From: Numida meleagris
Lineage: Eukaryota > Chordata > Aves > Galliformes > Numididae
Direction of reading: 5' to 3'
Assembly: GCF_002078875.1 (NCBI RefSeq)
Contig: NC_034414.1
Location: 6,950,965 to 7,014,964 of the forward strand
Length of the DNA stretch: 64,000 nucleotides
Made by a program: the position numbers and the translations under genes. Below, piece by piece: positions 12,304 through 26,500 of this stretch. Under the pieces are notes generated by a model, which was not told the origin of the DNA, did no database searches, and saw only the letters and a list, made by a program, of their open reading frames with translations. Positions within the stretch are counted from its first letter, which is position 1; each line of letters opens with the position of its first letter.

Positions 12304-14851
12304 CTGTAGGATCTGATGTGGTATGAGCTGGATTCAGCTTTCCTCCTCATGCAGTCTGGGCTGGGACCTCGCCAGTGCAGGTTACCTGTGCATTTAAAGC
12401 ACAGATTGCTGGAAGGGTACAAAGCAGGAGTGATGGTGATAGCTGGTCCTGTGCTTTCGGTGGCTTTCGTTCTAAGAGAGCACATGTACCATCATTCAGT
12501 AGAAAGAAAAGGCGGTGAAAGGAAGTGTGTGTAATAGAAAGGAACATGACAGAGAGTGCCAAGCCCTGTGAATCCGGCTCCTGTCCCGCTGGAATACTGC
12601 TTCACTGTGTTGTCATTCTCTTGAATGCTCTCTGGTCAGATCAGATTTTCCTTCTGATTTTAAGGATGTACGTATGAGATTATAAGGCTGTTTGAGGCAT
12701 CACTCCTGCGTATGACCAGTCTAACAAGTTAAAATATCACAATTACAATCCTCAGTTTCATGAAATCGGTTTTAAAGTAAGATTTATAAGACTGGGGGAA
12801 AAAAGATTGAGAAGAACTGAAACTTTCCTATTTTTGTAGGTGGTATCTGTGCTTATTTTTGAGTGCATTATGGTTATGTTCTCAATTATTGTGCTACAAC
12901 TAGAAGAGTGGGAATTGTTTAAAAAAAAATTAAAAGTCACAGACTTCTTGAGGTTTTAAGTCCATACCTGCCAGCCATCTTTACTTCCTAATGTTGTTAT
13001 CTGGTGATGATTCATGCCAGGTACTGCCCTGCCAGCTGTTAAACCCAAGCTTTTGTCCTATGTTCATGGCAAAGTATTTAGAGTAAAATATGACTGGAAA
13101 ATAGGCTATATAAAATTAGGCATGCCTCCTGCTGGATCCAATTCTATATATATTTTCAGTACACTGTGGATCCTTCCTTATATTTGTCAATTTTGTATTC
13201 TCTACAGAATATATGCTGCTGTATTTTGCTTATATAGATATTATAGAAGTTGGGGCACAATGAGAAATCCTGAAATCTTGTTGAAGGGCAGACCTGTGTC
13301 AGATGATTGCTCCATTTTGCTAGACAAGTATCATGGGATTTATGGCAGATAGCCTGTTGGATTGACATATGGATTTCTCAACTGCCTTAAAACTAGTAAA
13401 GCAGATTAGTGAGCATCTGATCTCATTAATTAGATGAGTGAGATCTAATTGTCCAGGCATCAATTTGAACAGCAGCAGAAGTTTTCCTATTTTCCTTGCA
13501 CTCTCTGAAGAATTAACAGTGACTCTGAAGAAAGCTTTTAACTCTCGTTAACTTTTGTTAACGTCAAATACCAATAACATTGCTATTTATCTCAAAGAAT
13601 GCAGAATGGCAAAATTACGAACACTAAACATTACTGTCACAGCTCAGCATTTTAGTAAAAACTTTCAATTTCTGTAGTCAGCAGGTTTAGATCATATTAT
13701 AATCCTCAGATGGATCACTATTATTTGTGAAGGTTTAATATCCACTAGTGGCTCTATTAAACTGTCCGCTAGATTGTTGAGTCTGGGGCCAAATTTTCAG
13801 TCAGTGCAAAAATACAACTCAAATGAATTGCTGAAGTAATGCTGATTGATATCAGCCCAGGATTTGCTTCAGTGATTACATTTAAAATGTTGATGGTAAT
13901 TAGAAATGTGCCTTTTAATTCCTGTATGTATTATAATTTTTTTTCTCAGCTTTTTTAATTTTCCATTGTCATTGACGTGAGTGAAGATCCTCTGGTTCGC
14001 TGCTGTTTCTTGTCCTGTATCCTAAGTAATGCCTACAGTTCTGACGTGAATGGTATTGTTTTTTTCTTTCCATCAATCAAACAGAATGTTTGTCCTCCTA
14101 GCCTTATTGTCTTCATTCTAATCAGGGATTGTCTGAGTATGTATATGAAATATTCTATTTTCATTGCATCATCACCTTGTATAGACTCTAAAACTTAGCT
14201 TTAGGCATTTCATAGCCTAGCCATGCCCTAGAGAATTCATGATGTATTCAAATACCAGGTTTCTCAGTGCAGCATTTAATATCTGTAAAGTCTGTATCAG
14301 TCCCATTTAGTCTTACATTCTTTCCTTTAACAAATACTGAGTTTTCTTCATCATTCATTTACCTACTCAAGTGTTGATATGGATATTAACCACCTCGTTC
14401 CTGGTTTTCTCTCATGTTTATCTAAATTGTTCCAATTTGTTTTATACAGCGCTAAATTTTTAATTCTTTTTGAAATATTTGGCAAGAGTTCCATAAAGCA
14501 GTAGTCTTCATAAGTCTTCTTTTGGCATATGTTCCATAATATTTATTTATATAGCAGTAAGGCCATGCTTAATTTTATTCAATACAGTGATCACACACAT
14601 TGTCTTACCAGAATAAAACTGTTTTGTTTTTTTTCTGATGAATGCCTTTCTACAATGTGTGTCATCCTGTGTATCTAGAAGAGAGAACACATTCACCGTG
14701 TAATAAGATTATCAAATAACTTGAAATGCTTCTTTGCCTGGTAGGTTATTTGGTTATTTATAACCATCCAAAACAGTTGTCTTGCACTAGTACTTTTTGT
14801 ATCCTAATCTATTTTTATTACTATTATTTGAATGACTACAGTAAGATTAAC

Positions 14852-14912
14852 CTGACTGACAGAATTATTTGTACTTCTGTTGACTGCTGTGGGACTGCAA
14901 GAATGGTGCTCT
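14852..14912 (-). CDS. Weak candidate exon
   Basis: A strong acceptor (gtgtcttatcctcactgcag) precedes a frame reading STILAVPQQSTEVQIILSV. The donor GTTAAT is poor and no neighbour tests the phase. Confidence 0.15.
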
Positions 14913-15089
14913 CTGCAGTGAGGATAAGACACAGTTTTATTCAGATTTCCTGCAAAACCACTTTTGGAATGATATATATTTATAGCTTTACTTGCTATCT
15001 CTGATGCTTTTTTTCTTGCTTTCTTTATTGCTTTCATTAATAGTAGATTTAGAAACTGAAGGAGGCTGACTCACTGGAATTGTGGAAGT

Positions 15090-15102
15090 GTGTGTGTGTG
15101 GA
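15090..15102. repeat. Short (GT)n run
   Basis: gtgtgtgtgtgtg. Confidence 0.8.
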
Positions 15103-17039
15103 AGCAGTGCTGAGTTAGAAACTCAGGTTTTCTTTCTTTACTTTATCTTGTGACCAAATAATTTAGTTTCTTATTTTTTTTATTTTATTTCTATTGTAGG
15201 TATGTAAGATGGTGACCATAGAAATCATCCATTCATTGACAATGCAGTCAGATATTGCTGCTGCCAGATGAGATCTTAGTCTGATGGCAAGGAAGAATTA
15301 ATCAGCGTAGAAGTTACAATGTCATATATTAGGCGTAGTAGGATTTCTTCTTTTATTAATCACTCTGGTCAAAGAATTACGTGAAGAAAATCAAGACTCT
15401 GTCAAGGCTTAACCAAATTCTAAAGATAAAAGTCCATAAAACTCACAAACTGAACAAAATATAAAGTTTTAATTTTAATAAATTGGGAAGAAGAAACTGC
15501 TAATGCTGTGCTCTTGAAATATTTATTATGGACTGAAGAATCCACTGATCAGTAAAAAAAACAGGTGTAAAATATCCTTGCCCAAAGTAAAATAGTAGGA
15601 AAATAATATAGTTACATGCTACTAATAGGTCAGGAATTCTGATAGAAGAATTAATATATTGAAAAAATCTGAAGAGGTCAAGTATTTGGTGTGGTAATTT
15701 GTAAGAGTTTAAAACTATTAGATTAACTAGAATTAATCATGAGGCAATTCAACAGTACTATTACCAAATAATAAGCAAGAAATCAGTGAAATTTTGCATA
15801 TAATATTTTATATGTTGTCAAGGGATATATTAGGCAACCGAGAAACTGATTTTATATATGAGTTGTAAGGAAGGAAGCACTAATAAAATCTTACAAGCGT
15901 GAGATGAACCTTGAGCAAGTGAATTTTTAGTAGCAAAATTGCTGAGATTTGTATGTTTAATATGTTGTAAAGCAGGTGTTTCATTATGCTAGGATCAGTA
16001 ACAAATTATTTTAGGCCTGAAGCAAAAAATAATTGAAGAATACATTTTCATTATTCTTCAAATTGAATGTAATATTTTAATAATTGCGAAGAGTATAATG
16101 GAAAAAGCAAAGGAAAATGTCTTGTATAGCGAAGAGAGGAGAATCTTGCAATGGTTGATCTGACATCATAGTCCACTTCCTCTTGATACATCATTGCAAT
16201 TTTTAAATGAGGAAAAACATAAAAGCAAGTTCATCTACTGTAATGAATCAAAGAGATGTGCTAGTAAGAAGGACAAATATTTTTAATTATAGTATTTTAT
16301 TTGAAGAATTGCTTGTCTTTGAATTTTTATTAAGGGACAGATTTCTATTTTTTATAAATAAAAAGCCACCCAGTAACCAATAGGCTTCTTGGTTACCATG
16401 GGAAAAGCACATTTTCAGGTCATACAAAGGGACAGTTTTGTGAATTGTTCAGCTACGATTCTTGTACAGCTTCTTTTCAGTGAACGATAGCTCTGATCCT
16501 TAAGGTGAAGAAGATTCTTCTTTAGTCTGAGCTCAGGAGGCTTATTTGAAGAACCTTATCCCTTCAGAGGTATTTTGACTGAATGGTTATTTTTCTGCTG
16601 CATCCAATTGTTTTGTTAGCGCCAAGGAAGCTTCTTTGAATTTCCATGAAGAAAAATGGCAGCAGTGTCATAGAGCAGCTCAGATGTGCCTAACGCATAC
16701 TGACAGAACAAAGAAGTTTTAAAACCTGCGTAATAATGAAAATATGATGTGTTTGAATAAAATCCCTGTATGATGTTTTGGGGGCTTCTGCACTGTTCAG
16801 AGTGCCTGATGCTTCCTTCATTGTGTGGGATTCCCATACCTCTTCCCTAGTGCATGCACATCTCAGTCAATTCTGCATCCTAAAATCTTAGCAATTAGTT
16901 TTCTTTCCCGGTAATCCTCCTATCTACTCCCCAGCACATCACCTCTGTTTCTCTAGCAGCTCAGTGAGGAGATTGCTGGTGCTCCATTCTGAAGCTTTGG
17001 ACAGAAATCGATCCAGCATGCCTGCCTAATGACCATTAC

Positions 17040-17086
17040 CTTAGATGGAACATAAAGCAAGAGGATAAATGAGACCAAAAGGCTTA
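17040..17086 (-). CDS. Weak candidate exon
   Basis: A 47-nt segment with donor AAG/GTAATG and acceptor atgtttcatcag, open in one frame as SLLVSFILLLYVPSK. It is hydrophobic and short, and could be chance. Confidence 0.15.
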
Positions 17087-18299
17087 CTGATGAAACATGT
17101 GTGCCATGTTCTGGCCATGGGCAAGCCATGTGCAGGCCTCGTTCTGGCTGTGGGTGAGTCATATTCCGGCCTTGTGCCTTGAGACAGGTTCTTTGAGAGC
17201 TGTTTGTTTCAGGAAGAGGGCTAAATACGAGGTACCCTGTGGCAGCTTACAAAATGGCCCTGAAGAGACCTCAGCAAGCTGCTCTCCTCAGAGGTCCTGT
17301 CGGCTTTTCTCTGTGTGGAGTTTTATGTGTGACCGGTCCTCCTGAAACTCTTGTGTGGAGGCTGTAGTCAGGGATTGATGCTTCCATCTTCAAATGAGCT
17401 TTGAAAATATCTATTTACTCATTCTCTGTAAATAGGGTAATTGATGCAGAACAGCCCTGTACAACTTTATATGAGCAAACCACATGGTTTAAAACATTCA
17501 AAAAAACCAACACAGCTTCACAAGGAAATGAAGCTTCCCAATGGCATCTAGTCCACTAGGTGTAATCACTGAGCATGAGTGCTCAGCTGTGATGCTCTAA
17601 GAGCCATGTGATGCTGTAGTTCTGTCCAAATCCAATTTTTGCACTGTCTTGTGGATTTTACCTCCAACTGCAGAAGCGGAGTGTTTTATAGTTGCAGGGT
17701 TTAATGCAAGTTTTCCTGAAGTCCCCTTGTGATTTGTTGCATTTTCTTATGCTGGTCTCAAGAAGGTAGCACATCTTCATTCCTGTGACAGCCGGCAGTG
17801 TTATAGTGCAAGTGCCAGCTGACTGGGGAGAGAGCTTGTGCTTATCTGGGATACCGTAGGGGGAGCGTTGCCTTTGTGAAATCCTTCTTGGCTGTCAAAG
17901 GAGCTGAGACATTTTCCTCCTCTCTTCTCAATTCACTTTTCAATCTCAATAGCTTACTGGAATGACAGGGTATCAAAACACCTGGAAAACTAATACCATA
18001 CATCAAGCACCTGTGTATTACAGAGGTCTGACAGTGCTAACAGAAGAGATGGATTTTATATAATCTCTGTCTCCTGAAAAGAATAAAAGAAAAATATTAT
18101 AGACTTGACCTGTGATCTCATTGAAACAGTCTGAGTTTTGTCTGAGTGGCTTGACGGAACTGGATGCCCTGAATGCTGTTCCGTTCAGTATTTATAAGCA
18201 GAAATGCCCCACGTACAGAAGTTGTTATGACCATCCCCATTAAATATGAAGGAAATCCTGAGAGCACTGGTTGTATTTCTTAGAGCTGTTTTTTTTTAC

Positions 18300-18374
18300 T
18301 CCAGTTGCTGGTCTTGTTTCAGGAATTTGTGTTTCATGGCCACATGGCCTCTGATGTGTTGATAAGCTGGGCAT
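18300..18374 (-). CDS. Weak candidate exon
   Basis: The 25 phase-0 codons (MPSLSTHQRPCGHETQIPET) lie between acceptor cttgacgtttccag and donor GTAAAA. The Pro/Thr/His composition is coding-like, but the segment is isolated, with no neighbour to test phase. Confidence 0.2.
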
Positions 18375-20788
18375 CTGGAAACGTCAAGATGACTTCTCTC
18401 CCCTTCCCAGCTGTCACTGAAACTCAGAAGAGCTGTCCTTGTTTTCCTCTTTTCTCTTTTCAGTGGAAAAGTATTATCTGCGGTTTCTTTAATTCTATCC
18501 ACCAGTGTAGGACGTATTAATGATTACAACCTCAAAACCTCAGGAGTAAGCAGTAAGGTGTATGTGCTGCCTGCTCTGTGCTGGGCTGCTGCTCAGAAGC
18601 CCTCCTTTCCCCATTCCTTCTCTTGGAGTGCAGAAGGGGCAGCCTTGCAGCAAGTCCTGGGTAGATCTGGTGGCTGTGATGTGAAGAGAGAGATACCAAG
18701 GGGCTGAGCAGAGCATGAGGGCTTGGGAAAAGGCCAGGGTGACTGGGTTTCTCCTCCAGCAGTAGAGATTAGAATGAATGCACAGATGTGTTTTTAGGAG
18801 GATCAAGTTGTTCAAGCATCCTTTCACATAACACATCTTCTAGTAGTGGGAAAGCCCAGCTTGAAGCAGAGTTTGTTTCAACATTGAGTCAGTGTGAGGG
18901 TAGCTGGGAATTCAGTACTGCAGGTGGTAAGAACAGATCCCCCTCCCACCCCCATATTGCTACACCCTAGGAACAGCGAGTGCTGAAAATGTATGAAAGA
19001 GCTGGATGTATGTGTAAGTTTGCAGGAGTAACACGCTTGTCTATCAAAGGTACTTATGGTGCTGAATTGAAGCAGAAACATATGTAATGTGGCTGTGAGC
19101 GAGGAAGTTTGGGGAACTGCTGAATTATGTATTTTCTGGTGAAAATGCTACTTAGTGCTAGAGCTTATGAAAGATGTAAATGCATAGACATCTATGTAAA
19201 CTTTACTATGGAGGGAGTGTGATATAACATGAAGACCATGTGTTGGAAATAAGTATTGGCTCATGCAGTGTAAAAGTTAATCAAACTGATGCGTAACAGT
19301 CATCCGGTATATCAAAATAGATTTTCTACTTACTGCTAAGAAAGCTTGTTGCTAACTTGGTTGTTGGGCTGAGTTTAGGAAATAGGACCAGGAGAGATTT
19401 GAGTGAATTTACTTTTTGGAGTTTGCTATGCAGAGTAGCAGTTGCACAGAGGTGGAAAAGACTGTTAGATCATCACAGAGAATAAAAGCATTATTTGGAA
19501 GGAAGAAGCTTGGGAGAATTCTTCTGTGTATCTTTTGCACTTGGGATGCTTTGTGCAGCCTGGCTCTATGTCATGTCTGACGGCTGGTACAGCACTCTGG
19601 TTTGGTACGCGGGCTGTGCTAGCCCTGGGAGTTCTGTGCTCCTCAAGGCTGTGCCATCACCAGTATTGCTGTTGAAATAATATTTGGAAAGGCACGAACA
19701 AGCTAAGGGTGCAGAAAAATCAAAAGCAGTGTATTCTCCTCTCAGACAATTAAAGCATAATAAATAATCATGTGAGGATTTACTGAGGATGCAAAACATT
19801 GGCACCTCTTAGTAATCTGTTTCTTGTTTCAGTAACCACAAGAATTCAAGGACTGGCATTAATTAAAATACTTCTAAATGGGATCTAGCTACTGAGTACA
19901 GTACTAATAGGCTTATTTTTCTTTTTTGCTGTTGGTGCTTTGCCTTTTACAGGCTAATGTGATATATATTACTCCTTTCTCCTTTACTATATATAACTCC
20001 TTAAGTAATTTGCAGAACAGTGTAAACAATTTATGCATAGCATGTGCGTTGCCCGAGGTCTGGTAGATAAATATTAGGAAGATGGAAATGCAGTATTTTT
20101 GTAGGAATGTATCAAGTCATAATGGCATTTCTTGAGATTTCAGTTTGCTTTGCAAGGTTGCTTACAATGTATTGCTTTTAAAAAAATAGGAAATTCTCTC
20201 CAGAAGGTGCCAGGCTGATAAATGCAGCTTTTCTGTATGTCCCACAAAGTTCATGCATAAGGTCTGTCCTGGGCCAGAGACTGCCCCCAGCTCTCCAATA
20301 AGCGATGGCCTTTCCTAATCCTAAGCAAATGCTGTGATTGACTCAGTTTGCTTCATTCCTCTGAAAGAACAATAAACAATGGGGGAGGGAAGAGGAGAGA
20401 ATTTAGATGTCTTCTCCTGTCAGGGCCACATGCTGATCTACTAATGTTTTAGAGAGCTGCTTGCCTAGCTAGCTATTATTTTCAAGTACATCTCATTCTA
20501 GCTGTGCACTTGTAATTATTTTTGTTTTTGTCTGTAAGGGAGGCGGGGGGAGCTTCTGCATGTAGGGCCTGGAGCTATTTCAATATATGGATTGAAGAAT
20601 GCCAATATAAAATGAGCTTACTGTAACCAGACAGTAACTGTCAGAGCCAGAGAAAAATTTCTGTGGTCCCTAAATAAACAAAAATCTGTTATAACAAACA
20701 GCCCATCATAGCTCCCCTGTGGAGGCAGTTTACAGTGTTCTGCAGGGTTTTATCACAGCAGACTAGAAACGTGTCTGTGTCTATATGA

Positions 20789-20819
20789 ACACACATGCAC
20801 ATACATACATATATATATG
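20789..20819. repeat. Mixed CA/TA microsatellite
   Basis: acacacatgcacatacatac followed by atatatatatg. Confidence 0.8.
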
Positions 20820-20988
20820 AGATGTAAATAACTTCTCCTTGTTTGGAATATGTGGATTCGTAATTACAAATGTGAAGATTCTGTGATTTACTACTTCCTT
20901 AATTCATAGCGCACCAAGTTGGATTTCTGTAATGTTTGGAAGGAGAACTCCTAGCTCTTAACAACAAGTTCAGTGGAACAAGTGAGGA

Positions 20989-21405
20989 CATAGAATCATG
21001 GAGTGGCCTGGGTTGAAAAGGACCTCAAAGATCATCTAGTCTCAACCCCCCTGCTGAGTGCAGGGTCTCCAACCACTAGACGAGGCTGCCCAGAGCCACG
21101 TCCAGCCTGGGTTTGAATGCCTTCAGGGACGGGGCATCCACAACCTCCTTGGGCGACCTGTTCCAGTGCGTCACCACCCTCTGTGTGAAAAACTTCCTCC
21201 TAATATCTAACCTAAACCTCCCCTGTCTCAGTTTAAAACTATTCCCCCTTGTCCTATCGCTATCCACCCTCATGAACAATCATTCCCCCTCCTGTTTATG
21301 CGCTCCCTTCAAGTATTGGAAGGCCACAGTGAGGTCTCCCCGGAGCCTTCTCTTTTCCAAACTAAACAAGCCCAGTTCCCTCAACCTTTCCTCATAGGAC
21401 ATCAT
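20989..21405 (-). mobile_element. CR1 LINE, 3' end
   Basis: On the minus strand the sequence ends with the CR1 tail (ctagatgatctttgaggtcc, then attctatg). The 5' side carries the avian CR1 landmarks gaggaaaggttgaggg and agaaggctccgggg. The copy is 5'-truncated at about 0.4 kb, retains the ORF2 terminus, and is among the least decayed repeats in the window. Confidence 0.93.
21076..21279 (-). pseudogene. CR1 ORF2 (reverse transcriptase) C-terminal fragment
   Basis: The frame contains [20 protein letters not shown] and then [19 protein letters not shown], the hallmark C-terminus of chicken-type CR1 ORF2, ending with a natural TAA. The polymerase and endonuclease domains lie outside the truncated copy, so it is a non-functional fragment. 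Confidence 0.9.
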
Positions 21406-23269
21406 TAAGTAACTCATCCTAGAGGGTTACTGAACAAAGAGGAGGTAAATGACCTAGTTTATAGTCCAAAGAATTAGGAGCATAGTGCTTTACTGATAAT
21501 ATTGTTCAGTTTTTAAACTTGCAATGTACATTAAGGTACTAGAATTTAATTATGTTACTAAATCCTTTCTTTTAAAAACTGATACTCAGAAAACTGAAAA
21601 TGTTCATTCCAGTCTCATCTACTTAATCAGCAGCCACTGAAACAGCAGAAAATAGATATTCTGTTCTGTACATGTTACAATGTGAATGGTCCCAAAGTAA
21701 GAAGAAAAAAATCAATTTTCTGAAAATTTGTAATAATCTTTTATTTCTTCTTGATTGACAACTATCCTCCATTAGATTACGTATTTCATACAAGTATATT
21801 TCAGGGTCAGAGAAAATAAGTTTTGATCTTACAAAACAATGCATTTCTTTAAAACTTACATAATGCTATTTATGTAATAAGTTCTATTCCAGCTATCTTT
21901 AAGAGGAAAAAGAAAGCAATACAATATTTACAGTCAAATTATGCTAATGAATTGAAAGCCAGAATCCACCTGTAGACCAGCTTTAGTGAAATAAGAAATC
22001 TTGTAATGAAACTGGAAGGAAAACGAAGTAGGTTGTACAGCAAGTGCCCTTCTTTTATTGTGAATACAAACCTATAAACACGCACATACACGGCTTTCTA
22101 AAATTCTAACTGAATACTCGCACTAAGCTCTAAAAAATCAATTGAGCCTTATTCAGGTGGTTAATATCATCTCTTCGTGTCATTGTGCAAAATAGCAGTA
22201 GTATTGCACTTTACTAAGAATTGTATTGCTATATGAGATAAGGTAAAATCTGACTCATTTTCCAAAGTAGCTTTGCAGTGTTAACGGCAAGGAGAAGCAA
22301 TAAAAAGTAGTATATTGTTCAGAGTGGCATTTGTACACACCCAACAGAATAGAAAAATGGACCTGTTCTCTCTCTACATACGCATATGTATTTATACTAA
22401 AAAAATCTAATCATAAGTGCATGCGAAAAACATTGCATTAGCTCCTGTAGCCTTCATTGTTTCCTAGTGAGACCTTAACTTTTTGGCCATTTCCAGATTC
22501 AGTAAGTACCAGTCTTTTGTTTGTTGACATACAACCGTGAGAATGGGGAAATAAAGTGCAGTAACCTCTTTTCTTTTCCTCTTGCTTGTATAAATCTTTT
22601 CCATGTTCTTTCCACTTATAAAATCTTTTCTTTTGGCCAACTTTATATAATGTCCAATGTGCGTGTACATCTCAGTATATCAGATCTCGTAAGGGCTTTC
22701 AAAACTATGTTGATCCCAAGACCTGAAAATACACTTCAGTTGTTTAGTTAAAAATGCAGGTCTTAGCTTTCAATTTGCATAAAAATGTTTTCAGAATTGG
22801 CATAATTTGCTTCTGCATTATATCTTTCTTGTACTCTCTGTTTTGTACGCCTACTGAGATCCTGTACTGCAATTGCTGCCATATGGGAAAGCAAGTTTAA
22901 TTTTACAGTGGGAATCCAATGCTGGATAATCACATTGCCTGTCTAGAAACAGATACGCATTAAGAGTAAAAATTATCCTATTAGGTCTATCAAGCAAATC
23001 TCAGATAAGTAGCAGTGATTATGATTTATCTGAGATTATCTACAGCTATGTTCATGTTATCCCCCTTAGATGCGTCCAGGCTAAATGTATCTTCATGAAC
23101 TTACCATCCTTCCTGGCCTGGGGCCAAGGAATTAAAAGAAAAGGGGAGCAGGGGAATAGGCTGAAAATTCAAACTCCTGCATTCAGTTTCAGCTTTCCTG
23201 TTCTGAAGCAGGGTGAGGTTAGGTTAGGGCTGGCCCACGCTGGGGGAGTAGCTGAAGTTAAGACCAGAA

Positions 23270-23530
23270 GCTTTAGGTTTACATGGGGAATAAGTGCCGG
23301 AGGGCCAGCTGGAGGGGGCCCAGGGCAGCGTGAGCTGGTGGAGCTCGAGGCACGCAGGGAGCAGCGGGTGGCTCTCAGCAGATGGGGCTGTGCAGGACTG
23401 CTGGGAGGCGGACGGACGGCGGGGCTGTTAATGTGAGCTGACACGCCGTGCACACGTCCTCACTTGTGGAGCAATTGCACGATAAACACCAGCGCTCCGG
23501 GAGATCCCGGGAACGCTCCCTGCAGAATTC
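23270..23530. promoter_or_regulatory. CpG-rich island-like patch
   Basis: About 19 CpGs in some 260 bp (for example aggcggacggacggcgg and acacgccgtgcacacg) in otherwise AT-rich, CpG-poor DNA. No TATA box or clear coding frame is attached. It could be a regulatory element, an alternative promoter, or GC-biased chance. Confidence 0.35.
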
Positions 23531-26500
23531 ATCCTGTATCTTTTCAAAATCAACCTGGCAACTTGTGACAGGTACAGTCTAACAGCCATATGTCTCTTGC
23601 CTAATTACAGGAAAAGTTTCCACGTGCCTAAAATTAGTCAGAGAAATAAACTCTCCATGTAGAGATGCTTAGCAGCACAGACGTAAAACACTGGCTAACT
23701 GGAGAGAGCAGGCTCTTAATCAGCATTGCATGAAATGTGTGAGTGCCTGCAGTCCGTGCCAGCGAGGCAGGGCTACATCACTGCTCTTTTGCAGAACTAA
23801 GGAGCTTGTCCACACGAGTTAGTGTCCAGCAGCCCTGCCAGGGTGGAGGCTTCCTGGCCCAGGTGCCTTGGTGCTAACTGCGTGCCCTGTTCCCACATTC
23901 CTGGGCTGTGAGTTGGTTGCCCATCCAGAATCAGAGCGAGCTTCCCCAGCAGCGTGCCAGCCCTGGAACCTCGCTCAAAACACGTGCAGCTATTCAAGGA
24001 GATTAGCTATGGATCAGGTAGTGGCAACTAAAATAATTCTTCATCACCAAGCTGCTACCCAGTGGTGGCAGCCATTCATGGAGTCTTTAAAGTAGTTTTT
24101 CCATTGTTTTTCTTTCTTGTTATACGTATAGTTAAATGTAGCTTTGTGTGCCTTCCCCTTTTCTGAACTTGTATACGTTCAGGCAAGCAGCAGGTCTTAC
24201 ATGTGAAAGTATGCTTATGTCAGAATAACTTACAAGATCTTTTCATTTTCAAGTGTGTCAGGTCATTGACTTAGATTTTGGTACTATTTGGGAGTTCCCA
24301 AGAGACCTAACAGTTCTCTGCAGAAATGTGCTCTCCTTTATCACGCTCAAAGGTGGAGAAAAAGAATCTACGTGAGCATGTCTCCACTAGGGGTAGTGAT
24401 TTGTGCAGCAAAATACTTTGCTGAACTTGTCCCTCCAGAGCCACAAGCCCAAAATCTGGGTCAGTTGAGTCCATCTTCTTCATTCCTAATTTTAACCACG
24501 TCACTAAGGCACCTACATTTGGAGAGATGTTTCTGATGCCAAGTAGAACAGCATTAGAAAACAGGCGTCTCCTGGAATAGTTTACATTTTTAATAATTGG
24601 AATAATTTACCTTTTAAAGGGAAAAGGTCAGTTTAAGGAAATGTACAGTTAGAATGTTTTTCTTTATGAGAAGGTACGAAACGGATCACAAAAAATATAA
24701 GGCTGTAGCTTTTCTGTGAGGAACGCTCTTCAGGTTTTTAAAATGGCTTGCGTCACATGAGAAGAAACATATCGTATCGGTAACTTCTTTGTTAGAGCTT
24801 TTAGTGACCTTTTCTGACTTCTCTGCATAGTAAAGGTGTATGGCCACTCAGCATGTGCACCTATGTGAACGTTTAATAGTCTGGATGCATTTTATTACTT
24901 AATAGCGCATTCGGCAATTTCCAGTAGCCAAATTTGGAGCAGTAAAGGCTTTTATTGCCTGAAAATAAAAGCAGAATCTAGAATCTGCTACTGTTCTGCA
25001 AACATTTTTAAAAAATAACTAATCTTACAAGCGAGCTCCAAGTTGCCTACCAGCTGCTAATTTCCGCACAGTAAGAAAGTAAGTTCTCTTCACTCCTCTG
25101 ACACCTGTTTGTAATTTAAACTTTTGGTTCATCATTAACACATACTGCCCCAGGCCTTTTGGAAATCATTAAAATTATTAAAAATCTGTAAATATAGTAC
25201 ATTATAGACATGGGAAATTGAGTGGGAGTGCTTCAAAGTACTTGCAGAGTGATGACAACAGTTCAGCAATGTTGACAGTGAAAATCAGATAATTTTCTGC
25301 TATTTCTGTTTATGCTGCCTCCTGTTTCCAAAATATTGTGCTTTTAGTCTTTTCAAGTTTAAAATTTATTTTTTTTTTCTGCTTATGCAATTGTTCGGTT
25401 TACATCTAAAGAGAAATTGAGATTGCAAATTGTGGGTTTTTTTTTTTCATTTAATTGGAGCATCCATCCAGGAAAGAGAATAGCTAGAGAATTTGCTTTC
25501 TTTCTGGAATAATGACCTTTCTCAAAGGATTTGTTTCTCCTTGAGCTGTGGCTGCTTCCAGCCATTTCTTAGTGTGTGAGCACAGCCAGGCTTGAAGCTG
25601 TTTTGGCCTGTAGGTTCCAATTGTTCCATTCATCTCCAGCTTGACAAGGTAGCATGGTAACCATTATATTAAGCCACAAAAGGAAAAGCCACGAGATAAA
25701 TGGTGTCTTTTCCTTCTCTTCTTTATTCTTGCTTTCCCCTAACCGTGTTAGAGCTGACATTGCACAAAGTTTGATGGAGTTCATAATTCTTAGCATGGAA
25801 GGATAAATAAGTGATGAGTTACAGTTTGTAGAGGAAAATATACTAGTGTGATTCTATCATTTGTTCCTGCAGCTCAGAACAGAAATAAAACAGATATTAA
25901 GGTAGTGTTAATGAGTTGCAACCAGCAGTCCACACAGCACTATGCAGAGACTGAAATAATACTAGTGACAATACTGTATCCATTACCGGATCTATTTTAA
26001 GATTATATTCCCCGGATTCCTTCCCCCTTAATCTAACCTCATTTACATGAAATCTCTTCTGACCTGAACACCTTCAGAGCTGCAGATTTTGAATTAGGAT
26101 CTTTTCAAGCAAACCCAACTTGTTTAAAGGAAGAAAATGTACGTTGCTGTTATATACTAAAGATAACTCCTGCCATGTTTATTTCAAGTTATCCTTTTTT
26201 TTTGTTTGGGTTTGTTTTGTGTTCTCATTTTTTCTTACTGATGCGTGGTGTTCTGCTATTCGGAGTAAATGTGACCCATTTACGTTTTGCTGCTGCAGTC
26301 TAAAGCTTGAATTTGATATGGATTTTGGGCTGAGTTTTATGTTGAGACAAGTTTGTTTGTTGTTGTTTTTAACTTTTGTGGTGTGTAATGATGTGTGAAT
26401 GTGTGCATAAGCGTTACAGTTAGGAAATCAGGATGTAGGATGTAAGCAGTGTTTGCTTCATCTGCATAAACAAGGCTTAACAGAGTGTGCTTCCTGCTAC

